A stretch of DNA of 64,000 nt from Parasponia andersonii. Taxonomy: Eukaryota; Streptophyta; Magnoliopsida; Rosales; Cannabaceae. Position 1 is the stretch's first letter. The number at the start of each line of letters is the position of its first letter. Under the pieces are notes generated by a model. It had not been told where the DNA came from. It searched no databases and saw only the letters and a program-made list of their open reading frames with translations. Both the position numbers and the translations under genes were made by a program. Below, in pieces: positions 1 to 11,150 of the stretch. Location: positions 213,698 through 277,697 of the forward strand of contig JXTB01000170.1 of NCBI GenBank assembly GCA_002914805.1, read 5' to 3'.

Positions 1-224
1 TTCACTATAAGTTACTCTCAAGTCTCACAATAGTACAATTATGAATCTCTCAGCTTATAGAATATAGAGTCAATATTGGAACATAAAATAAAGAAACCAC
101 TTATATTATAACATGTGTGCTACAATTTCAGTTCTTAACAATAACCCTCAGTTTTTTCCTCTCTTTTCAATAGTAAAATAGAACACTTATCTATACATGT
201 AAAAGCCTCATACTTTAAGCCTAA
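1..224. other. AT-rich sequence, no gene seen
   Basis: AT-rich flank of the hAT element that begins near 225. I see no coding potential, repeat or regulatory motif here that I can support. Confidence 0.5.
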
Positions 225-3200
225 AATTCGGGCATGGCCTAACAGACTGGCCTGCGGCCCAATATAGTGGCCCATAATCCAGGCGGTTCTGGCCTGTTTT
301 TTTTTTCTTTTCCTTTTTTTTTAGGCCCATAATCATGTGGGCCATTTTTATTATTTTTTTTCTTTTTTTGGCCTAGACTTTTTAAAATTGATTTCCAATG
401 GTAATAAAAATTACTGTTAGGCCCAACAGTAATATTATCGTTGGGTCTTTTCAGTTTTGTCTTTGTTTTTAAACATTAAAAAAAAAATTCTTATATTCTA
501 AATAGCATACCCTCCTCTCACTCTTTTTTCACATTTACAACTTTCAAATACTTTTTTATTCTCCCATTCTTTCTCAATAATTATATTCTAAATTTTATTT
601 TATTTTCTCTCTTATCTAATAATCTAATTACTATTTACTAATTATAAGAATTAGTAATTATATTTTATAGTCTCCATAAATCATAAAGCTCAATTCAAGG
701 TACAATTCAATTTATCACACTTATAATTTTAATTTCATTAATTCGTAGTATATTTAGTTATTTACTAATATAATAGTTAGTAGTTCTATAATACTATGCT
801 TTTAATTTCAATTAATTCATAATTGTTTACAATTAGGATAGAAGTTCATTAGTTTGTAGTTTGTAGAAAGTTTACTGGAATATTATAATTATAATTTTAA
901 TTAATTTATAATTTGTAGTTGTTTACAATTAAGTTAGTAGAAAGTTTGTTAGAATATTATAAATTTAATTTAAATTAATCTGTAATTTGTAGTTGTTTAA
1001 AATTATGTTAGTAGAAATTTTATTAAAATATTTTATTTTTAATTTCAATTAATTTATAATTTGTAGTTGTTTATAATTAAGTTAGCAGAAAATTTATTAT
1101 ATAATTTTAATTTCAATTAATTTATAATTTGTAGTTGTTTACAATTAATTAAGTAACATATTAATAATATGTTTAAATATATGATATGGATATGTCAAAC
1201 AATTTCCCTATTGATTTGGTAATGGATGACGACCAAATTTGCATAGATAAAGAAGGTGACCAACTCCCTGAAATGCAAAATAATCCAAATGCTAGTAGAA
1301 GTTATTCATAATTTCAAGATAGTTATTTACCAATCACAAGCACGACCTCCAAAGGTACAAGGACAACTTCCAATGTGTGGGATCATTTTGATATAGAATT
1401 GAAAGATGAGACCGATGGTAAAAAGATAAAAATGGTAAGATGTAAATATTACTAGAATAACTTCTAAACTATCTAGCAGGACCTCTCATCTGAATAGACA
1501 TAGTGATGTATGTGTCAAAAAACACAAAGGAGATAATGATCCCACTCAATCAACACTTCAATTCAACAATGATAGTTCGGTAAGTTCTTAGTACTATAAT
1601 CCTTTAGTAGCTAAGGAGTCTCTAGTACATTTAATTACTATAATGAATTTACCATTAAGATTTGGTGATTGTAATAGCTATAAAGATCATATTAGAAGAT
1701 CTTTTTATCCTAATTTTAAAAGAGTTTCTATAAATACCACTAGGAGTGATTTGATTAAAGTTTATGAAAATATGTGTAAAGAATTAATATATGAATTAAC
1801 TTTATTAAACTTCTATATTGTATTGACATCTGATATTTGGAGTGCTAATTCCAAATAAGATTATAAAAGCATAGTTGCATATTTTTAGATTCAAGATAGA
1901 TAATCCAAAAAAGAATAATTAGTTTTAGAGTCGTTGATAACAAACATACTGCTGAAATTATTAGAGATAGAATTTTAAAAGTTATTGAAGAATATGTATA
2001 GCGAACTGTATTATCTTTATCACTTTAGATAATGCTACAGCAAACACAAAGGCCATAAGATTATTTAACAATTTGGTAAGTTCATACACTGAAGGATTTT
2101 TACTACATCAATATTATGTATGTCATATCATCAACCTTGTTGTCAAATCAAGTATAGATATAATAAGTGTGTATATTGAAAATATTCGATATGCTATTTC
2201 TTACATTCATGTTTCTAATCCTCGTATTGCCGAATTTAAAAGATATTGCATAGCCCAAAGGTTAAAACCAAGCAAAATCTAAGTTGACATGCCTGTATGG
2301 TGGAATTCCACCTATTTGATATTGAAAAATGCATTACAATATAAAATTTCAATTACTATATTTTACAATTCAAAAATAGGCTCATTAGTATTGAAAGATG
2401 AAGATTGGTCTATTTGCGAAAAATTTGTACATTTTTAAGACGTTTTTTTATAAAGCTATTGTTGCCTTAACTGGCATTTATTATCCTACTATTCCAATTA
2501 TTTTACGTCACGTCTTTTTTATTGCCGAAATATTTTATAAAGAAAGATGTGACCCTATATTTGAACTAATTATAATACGTATACAAGAAATATTTTTAAA
2601 ATATTGGTTTCTAATTCTTTTATTAAATTTATTTGCTTTATTTTAGATCCTAGAAGTAAATTAAGTGATCTTTCTAATTTAATTAGTTACATTACTACAT
2701 GTTTTGAAATAAATTATAGTTCTGAATACGCAAATACTTATGACATATTTTTTGAAGTGTATAGTATATATGAGGCTAAGTTTGGCAGAACATGTAGTCA
2801 AGAATAACACACTCCACAACAAACTGAAGAACAATTAAAGAATAAGTCTTTTTGGGGCATGATAGGTTCGCATTCTCAAGGACGTAGTCGTGGTTCATCA
2901 TCAACGTCATTAAATTCAAGTCAACCATTACCACCAGCAAATCCACTGCAATCCTTTAAACTTAACCAGTATATTGAGCTAAATTCCGATATCGGCCTCG
3001 ACGATGAGAACTTTAAAATTTTGGAATGGTGGCAAAGGCGTCAGTCAAGATTCCAGTGCTTTCACAATTAGCCCGTGACATTTTAACTATTCTGGTTTTT
3101 ATGATTTCTTCAGAGTCTAATTTTAGTACGACTGGGATGATAGTAGATGAGCGATGGACTTCGGTAGCTCTTGAAATGGTTGAAATGCTTGCATGTGTTA

Positions 3201-3775
3201 AAGATTAAGAACAAGTGGCCAAGCGAAATTAAGAAACTATTCGTATTTGCAATGCAGAATTTACCGAAAATTTCAGTAACTTATACATGAACAATGATGA
3301 TTAGTCATAAACTCATAATTAATGATATACTAATTTTTTCAAGTAATAATTTGAATTGTAATCAATAATCATCAATAAAGTTAAATTTCAATATTTCAAA
3401 TTTATTTGTTTCTTTATTTTTTAAAACATTTTTATTATAATTCTAAATAATTTTCTTAATAGTTTTGTTTTTAAACTTTTTTTGATCAACTATTTAATTT
3501 CAACTTATATGATATATCTTATTTAATTATTATTAATTTTTTAACCCAAAAAAAACATATTTAGTTTATGTTATATTTAAAAAAATTCAATTAAAAAGTT
3601 CATATTTAACATATTAAAAAAAAGTTGTAAAAAACTAATCTTAAAGCTGCAAAAAAAAAAAAAAAAAAAAAAAACAAGGGCGACAACGGGCTAGCCTGGC
3701 TCGGGATTGGCCCGCCAAAAAGCCTGGTTTTTTTTCCTTGCAGCCAGTCCGACCTACCCATTTTCCCACCTTTGC
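225..3775 (+). mobile_element. Decayed hAT (Ac-like) DNA transposon
   Basis: Transposase remains (1190-3300) are flanked on both sides by GGCC-rich blocks: about 230-330 on the left (GGCCTGCGGCCC, GGCCCATAATCC) and about 3675-3770 on the right (CGGGCTAGCCTGGC, ATTGGCCCGCC). Such GGCC/CCGG-rich subterminal regions are common in plant Ac/hAT elements, where transposase binds them. Long AT-rich stretches separate them from the coding remains. I could not resolve exact terminal inverted repeats or an 8-bp target duplication, so both ends are approximate. The element is old: the coding part is broken throughout and the terminal blocks are poorly conserved. Confidence 0.75.
1190..3300 (+). pseudogene. 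hAT transposase pseudogene (BED finger, hAT C-terminal dimerisation domain)
   Basis: Cut-and-paste transposase of the plant hAT superfamily. A BED-type zinc-finger remnant lies at about 1366-1530 (VWDHF, then a CKY cysteine, then a histidine/cysteine pair). The catalytic core is recognisable at 1643-1858 (TSDIWSANSK) and 2073-2280 (CHIINLVVKS, the usual C.CHILNLIV motif). The dimerisation domain is at 3010-3208: EWWQRR, then PVLSQLARDIL, SSESNFST and VEMLACVKD, matching the family pattern LEWWK-PVLS-ARDIL-ASESAFS. The reading shifts frame between EWWQRR and PVLSQ near 3045-3060, and stops occur throughout, for example after the DIWSANSK block. It cannot encode an active protein. A domesticated hAT gene is very unlikely because no long frame survives. 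Confidence 0.85.
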
Positions 3776-3984
3776 CTAATATCAATGACTTAGTTGACAC
3801 ACTTTCAAGAATTAGTTAGAATAATTAAGCTACAGTCTTAACTAAATTATACCTAACTTGCTATTGTAAGATCTCAACTAACTTAACCAAATTAGTTGTC
3901 ACCACTTGTCAACAAACATGTTTAAATTTAACATTCTATTATAAGAAATACTCTCTAATTTTAAAAGAAAAATAATCTTAAAAT

Positions 3985-4550
3985 CACTTTTTTTAGGCTA
4001 AATACCAGAAAAAACCCTCTACTCTAAAAAAAAAAAATCTATAAGTAACCACTCTATATATTTTTTTTGATAAATACCACTCTATTTTTCAAAAGAGGAA
4101 AACAAATATATTAGTATACTACATTGTCAAATTTTTGACTAAGTTGTTTTCTAAATGATTGTAATGCTCTTGAGATATTAAAATCCAAACTAACTTTTAA
4201 AAAGAGGGAAAAAAATCTTAAAACTTAATGCTAAAAAACACGTTATGAAAATGTTATGAAAATATTTTTGTCTCTACATTCTTTCCTTTAATTTTCTTTT
4301 TTGATCTAAAAAAAAGTAAATGTAAAATATTTAGATAATATAGTAGTATTTGTGAACAAGTTTCTAAAACAATTGAAGGATATTTTATATATTTTTCATT
4401 AAAAGTTTGACCAAAAAGGTATATAGGGTGTACTTTCTCCTGTTTTGAAAAATAAAGGAGATACTTTCAGATTTTTTGAGAACAAAAAGTTAAATGTGAT
4501 ATTTAGTCATAGTGGAAGGAGTATTTTTGGGTTTTTCATTTTTCAAATCG
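3985..4550. repeat. Possible foldback/MITE-like element
   Basis: The left side (ACCAGAAAAAACCCTC near 4005, then ACCACTCTAT repeats) resembles in inverted form the right side (GGAGTATTTTTGGGTTTTTC near 4518, with TATATAGGGTG at 4420). The ends are loose and the match is imperfect. It is non-coding. A chance match in AT-rich sequence is possible. Confidence 0.3.
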
Positions 4551-5689
4551 AGAAAAAAGCGTATCTTATACATGTAACGTTTTTGTCAAACATGAAATAT
4601 CTAAAATACCTTTATATATTTTTTAAAAACCTCTTACCAAAACTCTTCAATTATCTTATTAGTTTTTTTTTTAAAAAAAAAAAAAACAAAATCACACTTC
4701 TTTTAGATTATAGAAAAATATTTATAATATCTTTTACTTTTTATTTTTGCAATAATTTTTTTAAGATATTCTTTTTTGAAAATTTTAGAAAAAGAGTTGT
4801 TTGGATATAAATATTTTATAAGAAAATAATAACATGAAATTTATAAAATTGCAAATGAATATAATAAATAACATGCAATATATAAGGTTACAAACGATTA
4901 TAACAAACTTTATAATAAACTTTAAAGTTACGAAAAGTTTGCTCTAAACTTCAGCAGAATTTTAGTAGAACTTCGAAAACACTATTAACTGCCGAGGCCT
5001 GTGTACCACACAGAGTCTTTGAAATTAATTCGCTCCCTCCACTAGAATGTTTGAGGATTTTCCAAGCGACAGTTTCCCAGGATACAACGATCAAGAGTAG
5101 CAACTGAAGCACTAACACCTCTGCTCTACAAACTAGATTATTACAAACTCTAACCCACTAAAAATCTAGCTACGAAATTCCTAAATATTTGAAGAACTTT
5201 AGCTAGAAATCCAAAGAACTCAAGAATATTAGAAACTAGAGACTTTAAGAAACAATGAAGGAGAGAATTAGATAAGAATACTTCTGATTTTCATTGGTGT
5301 GTAGAATGAGGTGTGGAAGCTTTCTTTTTGTAGTCTCCAAGAGAGGACTTATTAGCAAAACCATAAATCTTTTCTATTAATCTCAAAATATTTTTTAGCC
5401 ATATACATAGCTGTTACAAATGTTTTTAGCCATTAACATAGCTATTATACATGTAAGCCCTTAACAAAAACGTTTATCGATTTTAGGGCTTGGTAGTTTT
5501 GGCATTAAGAAACATCTAAAATGTTTGTTTTCAGCTATTAACATAGCTGTTACATATGCCAGCCTTTAACAAAAATGTTTTAGGGCTTGGCTTAGCAATT
5601 TCATATATTAAGACAAACTACTACAATAAAATGGTCAAAAAAGAAAAAAAAAATGTATTAGGCCGCAACATAAAGTTGTGCTTATTATG
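4551..5689. other. Intergenic AT-rich sequence; three diverged repeat units at 5390-5600
   Basis: No gene is supported. Between 5390 and 5600 a unit of the form TTAGCC-ATTAACATAGCTRTTA occurs three times (about 5396, 5427, 5533), twice followed by CCTTAACAAAAAYGTTT, so part of this stretch was duplicated. It may be an old LTR fragment, but no LTR ends or coding domain could be tied to it. Confidence 0.35.
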
Positions 5690-6110
5690 ATCCAGGTTTC
5701 GGTCTAGCATCCGTGACTGCATGTGCCGACGTACACGAGTCTATGCAAATTTAGGCTCAAACCCAAAGACTTGTACCCCATACATGCGCCTGAGAGAGCA
5801 TTTATAGTAGTTATTCTTACCACCATCACAAAATATAAGCCTATATATATCATTAATTCTTTGGTTCTGGTTTTCAGAAAACATTCATCAATTTATTCAA
5901 TCATTTTCCTTCGTTTAGAAAAAGAGCATAGAAACAGAATTTGAAGTTACTTTGGCGTTCGAGTTTCGTACTTTAACTCTAAAATTTACCAGCCTTAATC
6001 GCTAAGGTTCCATTTATATGTCTCAAGATTCTTCTCGTTGAAATCGTATCAAACACCTGGTAGAGCAATGGTTGAAAAGTTTCACGAATGCTAGAATTTT
6101 GCCCCAATTT
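5690..6110 (+). other. Unclassified LTR- or leader-like fragment
   Basis: The stretch looks like a transcribed leader: a TATATATATC box near 5845, pyrimidine-rich sequence, then TATCAAACACC followed by TGGTAGAGCAATGG near 6058. The last string partly resembles the tRNA-Met primer site TGGTATCAGAGC used by plant retroelements. No gag or pol follows. It may be a remnant LTR plus leader, or chance. Confidence 0.2.
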
Positions 6111-6949
6111 TCTTTGCCGAAGAGACGAAGAAGACAACTGTTCTGGATCTAACGTATTAATTTCTAGATTACACTTTTAATTTTGTATCACATGCGTTGC
6201 ACTTGCTCTTTTGACCCGTGAAATTAAGAGATATGTCATTACGGACTTGACGAGTTACAGAACAAGAAATTTGTGGATAAAAGTGCTAGGGTTGAAAAAA
6301 AAAAAAAACAACAAAAGAGAGTTTAAGTAATATTCTTTTGTGAAAAATCAACGAGTCCATGTGATATTTACCTAAACGAAAAATGACACTCTTTTTGTGC
6401 CAATTTTGTAAGTCGTTCTTTTTACCTTTTTTTTTTTTTTTTTTTTAATTTTATGGTCACAGGCTTGGCCTTATTGATAATCACACTATCTTCAATCTCC
6501 CATCCCAATATCAAAAATAAATAAATAAATAAATAAAATTTATTGGCACCCTTTTACAAACAAAATACAAATCTAGACAATTCTTAAAACTTAAATGTAG
6601 AGAAAAGAAAAAGCATCCAAACATCCTACCAAAAATTTAAATAAAGAAATACAAAAACTTACAACTTTTTTAATATTTATTAATGTAGTTATTAATTTTA
6701 TATAATCTTCAAATTATAATTGATTTTAAGATATATTTATATGCTTAAGTGTAAAAGAGTGTTTTTGTAAACTCAATGATCAAAATTAGTATTTAACCCA
6801 AAAAGTGTATAGATTTGTACTATTTTTATTTTACACCACTTGTTATCTAGACGGGAGTTTGACACGAATAGTAGTAATTTAGACTAAAATGATAGTTTTA
6901 AGAGTATTTTTGAATAATAACATTTCTAATTGTGTTACCATATTATGTG
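6111..6949. other. AT-rich intergenic sequence
   Basis: No coding potential. It contains a poly-T run at about 6427-6446 and an AAAT microsatellite at about 6514-6537. Confidence 0.4.
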
Positions 6950-7055
6950 ATGTAACCAATGACTGATCATAAAAAGTTATAATTTTATGACTACGAATAT
7001 TGTGACCAATGATTGGTCATAAAAAGTCATGATTTTATGGTCAAAATTTGTGACC
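6950..7055. repeat. Two-copy short tandem repeat (unit about 55-60 bp)
   Basis: A unit containing ACCAATGAYTGRTCATAAAA and then a TCATGATTTTATG-like string occurs at about 6954 and again at about 7009. Each copy contains a short palindrome around ATTGGT/ACCAAT. It is non-coding and may be the core of a small MITE. Confidence 0.5.
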
Positions 7056-7189
7056 CCGATCACACAACACTCACTGTAATGCTACTAAGAACATTATTTT
7101 TTTAAAATACTATTATAAAAATCATTTTAGTATAAATTGGTCCGTTTCCCTATCTTGATTCATTTAGGCTTTTTATAGAAATCCAGGTC

Positions 7190-7560
7190 TAAGGTCCAAA
7201 ATATTGAAAATTCTTGGCAGTTTTTTCTGAAAAATCCTAAGTTTATTTATAAAAAGTATTATTTTTAAAAGTTCATTTAGAAAAACATCATTACACAATT
7301 TATTTTGAAAAATAACATTTTTACTTAAAAAAATTGGATTTTTCCAAAGTTATTTGAGGTAACTAGAGTCATTATCTCAGGTAATCACTTGATATTACTT
7401 GTACAACTTAATTGATTGCTTTAAGTAACGCTCAAAGTGGTAAACAGCGGTATTTTTATAAATACTTTTAAAAGTGGTACGTTCCTAATTAAATCTAGAA
7501 CTTTTCAAAACTATTTTGAGCATTTGGGATTTTCAATTTTTCTTTTTTTTTTTTTTTAAT
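7190..7560. repeat. GTAAC-core palindromic repeat, copy A
   Basis: Non-coding palindromic element. The left arm runs from GTCCAAAATATTGAAAATTC, the right arm ends in TTTGGGATTTTCAATTTTTC, and the core at 7365-7440 contains GAGGTAACTAG, CAGGTAATCAC and AAGTAACGC. The same architecture recurs at 19.5, 41.0, 42.3 and 43.4 kb. This is the most diverged of the five copies. Confidence 0.55.
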
Positions 7561-7639
7561 TTTACCACATAATATTAGTCCTCGATTCATTTCAGTCCAA
7601 AATTTATATCGTTGAAGGTTATTGAATCTAAAACTGAAT

Positions 7640-10080
7640 CTGTTTGTATCGTTAGTTTGTTAAGCTTTGTAACAAATTTGTAACAGATTAGTTTTTGATT
7701 AGTTAGGCTTTAACGGCTTCTTTTAATTAAGTCCTCTGAATTAGTGGTGTAATATATATACTTCAGCTTGAGCATTATTCAGATCAAAAGTTTCTCTCTC
7801 TACAAATATATCTCTGTTCTCCTTCTCTCTCTAAAATCTCAACTTAGTATCAGAAGCCATTCTTGGCATTCTTCGTTTCTGCCAATGGCGTCTTCAAGCT
7901 CAAGTTCCAGCTCTAGGTCTCTACTTGAGTCCTCTGTTCCAGTTATAGCTCGTGGTCCTGGTAGTCGATTTCAAGGCCGTGGTAGTCGTACCAATTCAAG
8001 TGAGCTAATCTGCCAAGTCTGTGGTCGTGCTGGTGATACCGCTCTGTGGCTGGTACTGAGGCTCTCAATGATCCTTTGTGGTATATGGACAGTGGTGCAA
8101 CAAATCACGTCACTGCCGATCTAGAAAATCTTAATGTTCGAGCTGATTATAAAGGAAAAGGCAAATTAACAGTTGGTAATGGCAAATTAACTGATAACAA
8201 TGCCACTATTGAGTTTGATTCTTCTTATTGTTTTGCTAAGGATAAGGTTTCCAGGAAGGTTCTACTCCAGTGTGCTCTTAGATATGGTCTTTATAAGCTT
8301 GATTTCCCAAGTTTTTCTTCAAAATCAAGTTCTCTGTTTAATTTTGTTCATTCTTCTACAAATGTCTGTACTGTTGCGTCTGGTTGCAATTAGTCTGCTC
8401 CAGCTTGTTTTGCTAGTCATATTGATCATAATAAGCATGTAATAGGTATCAATAATATCAACATTTGACACCAAAGACTTGGACATCCTACTGGTCCAAT
8501 TGTACATAAAGTACTCTCTATTGTACAACCAAAACTGAAATCTACTGAAGTTCTTTTTACAATATGGTAAAACGCACCAGTTTTCTTTTCCAACATCTGA
8601 GTTAAAAACTGTCAAACCCTTTGAGTTGATTCACTCTGATTTATGGGGTCCTGCTCCTTGTATTTCATCTGAAGGTTTTACATATTATGTTCACTTTGTT
8701 GATGATTTTACTCGATACACTTGGATCTATCCCCTTAAGTCAAAATCTGAAGTTGGGTCCAATTTAACTCAGTTCAATGCTTATGTGGAATGTTTCTTTG
8801 AAACTAAAATCAAAAGTCTACAAACTGATTCATATAGAACTCTACTTCCTATTCATACAGATCTTGGAATTGTGTTTAGGCATCCATGTCCTCACATTCA
8901 TCAACAAAATGGGAGAGCTGAGCATAAACATAGGCATATAGTTGACATAAGATTAACACTTTTAGCTTAGGCTACTTTACCTTTAAAAATTTTTTCGGAT
9001 GCTTTTTCGTCTGCAATGTATCATATAAATAGGTTGCCTACTCCATTGCAGTTGAAATGTCCATTTGAAGCTTTGTTTCATTACTCACCTGATTACAATT
9101 TTCTTAATGTTTTTGGTTGCTCTTATTTTCCCTTGCTTCGGCCTTATCAATCTCATAAATTTTCCTTAAGGACTTCTAAGTGTCTTTTTCTGGGGTATAG
9201 TCCTAGTCACAAAGGGTATAAATATCTTCACTCCTCTAGTCGAATTTATATTGCAATGCCTGTCAATTTTAATGAGACCGAGTTTCCTTATTCTGGGTTG
9301 TTTTCCTCTCAGAAGTTGTCTTCTTGTTCATCATCAATTAGTCAGTCATCTCCTCTCCATATTGTCCTAACATATCCTATGTCTACTTGTTCTGTAGGTG
9401 TTATCTGTACGAGTAACTCTGATATGCCTCCTTCCTCACCTGGTTCTCCTCAAGACATTGTCCTGATGTTGTTCCAGAAATTATAAGCCTAAATCTAGCT
9501 ATTATAATAATGGATGGCTAAGTTTATTTTTCCTAGCTATTACTCAGTTTTCTACTATTATTACTAGTGATGTACTCAAGAGATTGGAAATCACCATTTT
9601 GCTGGTAAATAAAATAGCTTTATGACTTAATTTCTGTTAACTTATATTAGTTTTAATATCTCAATTAATTAGTATAGTAAGAAGTCCCATGCTGTAAAAC
9701 GTTTTCTTCTTATTTAGCCTGTAGAGGAAAGGTCTAGGAATACTAGACGAAACTATAAAGTTAAAGGAAAAGGAACACAATCTCTACAGGCTAAATAAGA
9801 AGAAAACGTTTTACAGCATGGGGCTTCTTACTATACTAATTAATTGAGATATTAAAACTAATATAAGTTAACAGAAATTAAGTCATAAAGCTATTATATT
9901 TATCTGCAAAATGGTGATTTCCAATCTCTTGAGTGCATCACTAGTAATAATAGTAGACATTGTCCTGATGTAGTTGAAATGTTTATGTTCCTGCTCCCTC
10001 TCATCCAATGCAAACTCGGTCTAAAATAGGTTGTTCTAAGCCTAAACATTATCCTGCTGATTTTCAAACTTAACTACATA
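7640..10080 (+). mobile_element. Ty1/copia retrotransposon fragment (fossil)
   Basis: A truncated LTR retrotransposon. An LTR-like end at about 7640-7838 is followed by a primer-binding-site-like sequence (TAGTATCAGAAGCC, near 7842). Next come protease (LWYMDSGATNHVT, near 8080), pre-integrase and integrase core (8600-9480, with LIHSDLWGP and FVDDFTRYTW), and finally the linker motif HPMQTRSK near 10000. Reverse transcriptase and RNase H were not recognised and no 3' LTR is visible. The element is broken, with several interruptions, and is probably old. It carries the foldback insertion at 9470-9954. The integrase blocks make the copia assignment firm; the lineage is not resolved. Confidence 0.85.
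9470..9954. repeat. Foldback insertion with 176-bp inverted arms and 17-bp target duplication
   Basis: A near-perfect inverted repeat: left arm 9551-9726, right arm 9782-9957, loop of about 55 nt. I count about five mismatches over 176 positions. The insert is bounded by a 17-bp direct repeat beginning AGACATTGTCC at 9453-9469 and 9955-9971, and the host copia sequence resumes on both sides. The arms are asymmetrical: about 80 bp between the left duplication and the left arm have no partner. It is non-coding. A 17-bp duplication is longer than DNA transposons usually make and fits nicking and priming as in LINE/SINE insertion, but there is no poly-A tail. Confidence 0.8.
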
Positions 10081-10808
10081 ATCTTCTCATTCCTCTTCTT
10101 TAGAACTTAAATTGATTTTTTTCTGCTGAAATCTTCCCAATTTTTTTTCTTTTCTTGACCTAGTTTAATCCCATTTTTGTGTTTATTTTCGTCCAAAAAA
10201 AAAACATATGATAGTTTGTATCCAAGCCGACACTTCTGCCCATTCAACTTCAGAACCTTCGCCATCCGTTAGAGCTCCACACCACATGACAAGCTTTCAG
10301 CCGTGCGTCTTTCAATTTACTCATTGATATTTTGTTCTGCTTTTTCTTTAGGCAAGACGACAAGCTTTTCTTTAGTTTATTGGTGTTGGGCCTTCCAACC
10401 ACAATCATTTACCAGCCCAACATAAGTTTTGCCACTTTGTGCCACTGTTGATTTTCTGCGTTTGGGCTTTCTAGCAACAATCAATTAAGAAACCCATTAC
10501 CACACCAAAAAAAAAGCTTCAGAACGTGGGTCTTGCTACATATTGGATCTTTCAACAATACCTAATTACAAGCCCATTCCTACACCAACTCTCCACCAGC
10601 CCAATTGCACATAGCGACAACAGAAGCATTTTTGGAGTTCTAAATTGGGTAATATCTCTTCCACCTTGATTACTCTGCTTTTAGATTAGTTTGTTTAACT
10701 TTTTAATTAAATTTGGAACGGATCTTAGTTTACTACAAGTTTAAACTTTTTGTTTTAATTTTTTTCTCAAAAAAATAATCACAAATTAAAAAACAAAAAA
10801 AAAAGTTT
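10081..10808. other. Non-coding stretch with a cluster of TGGGCY (site II-like) motifs
   Basis: No gene is recognised. Between about 10385 and 10605 there are five TGGGCY or RGCCCA motifs (TTGGGCCTT, CAGCCCAAC, TTGGGCTTT, AAGCCCATT, CAGCCCAAT). Such motifs mark many plant housekeeping promoters. The stretch is cut at 10808 by the copia insertion; 17130 onward, on the far side of that insertion, begins a gypsy gag. The region could therefore be an LTR and leader of that gypsy element, or a captured host promoter. Confidence 0.35.
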
Positions 10809-11150
10809 TGTTATAAATAATATTGAGAGTGTATAATATAAGAGCTTAAGAATACTAATGCTAAACCAAAGAAATTGAAATGAAAAATCTCTTGTCTTCT
10901 TTCTTTAACACTTTTTTTATTTCTTTTCTTTTGTTCATCTTTCAAGTGAAATTGAAAAGCCTATTTATAGGCCAATACAATCGATCTTAGCCATACACTT
11001 AATTGCCACTTATATGGCATCTATGCAAGAACACCTAATACACTAATCGAAATTTACCTAACTTTTAATGGTTTACACATCACATATGATGTAAAAAAAT
11101 AATTATTGAAATAATTTAATAGATATACAAATAGTAAATATTTCATAACA
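10809..11150 (-). repeat. 3' LTR of the 10.8-17.0 kb copia element
   Basis: 342 bp, paired with 16645-16991. It begins TGTTATAAATAATATTGAG and ends TTTCATAACA in plus-strand reading. The two LTRs align end to end with scattered substitutions and small indels. Confidence 0.93.

Noticed and set aside
3606-3800. 64-residue minus-strand frame
   Set aside because: It reads the GGCC-rich end and poly-A stretch of the hAT element.
4445-4810. 121-residue plus-strand reading frame
   Set aside because: It is low-complexity F/K/I-rich translation of AT-rich DNA with poly-A runs, without a domain or promoter.
5690-6110. Possible endogenous pararetrovirus leader (TGGTAGAGCAATGG)
   Set aside because: The match to the tRNA-Met primer site is partial and no viral or retroelement coding sequence follows.
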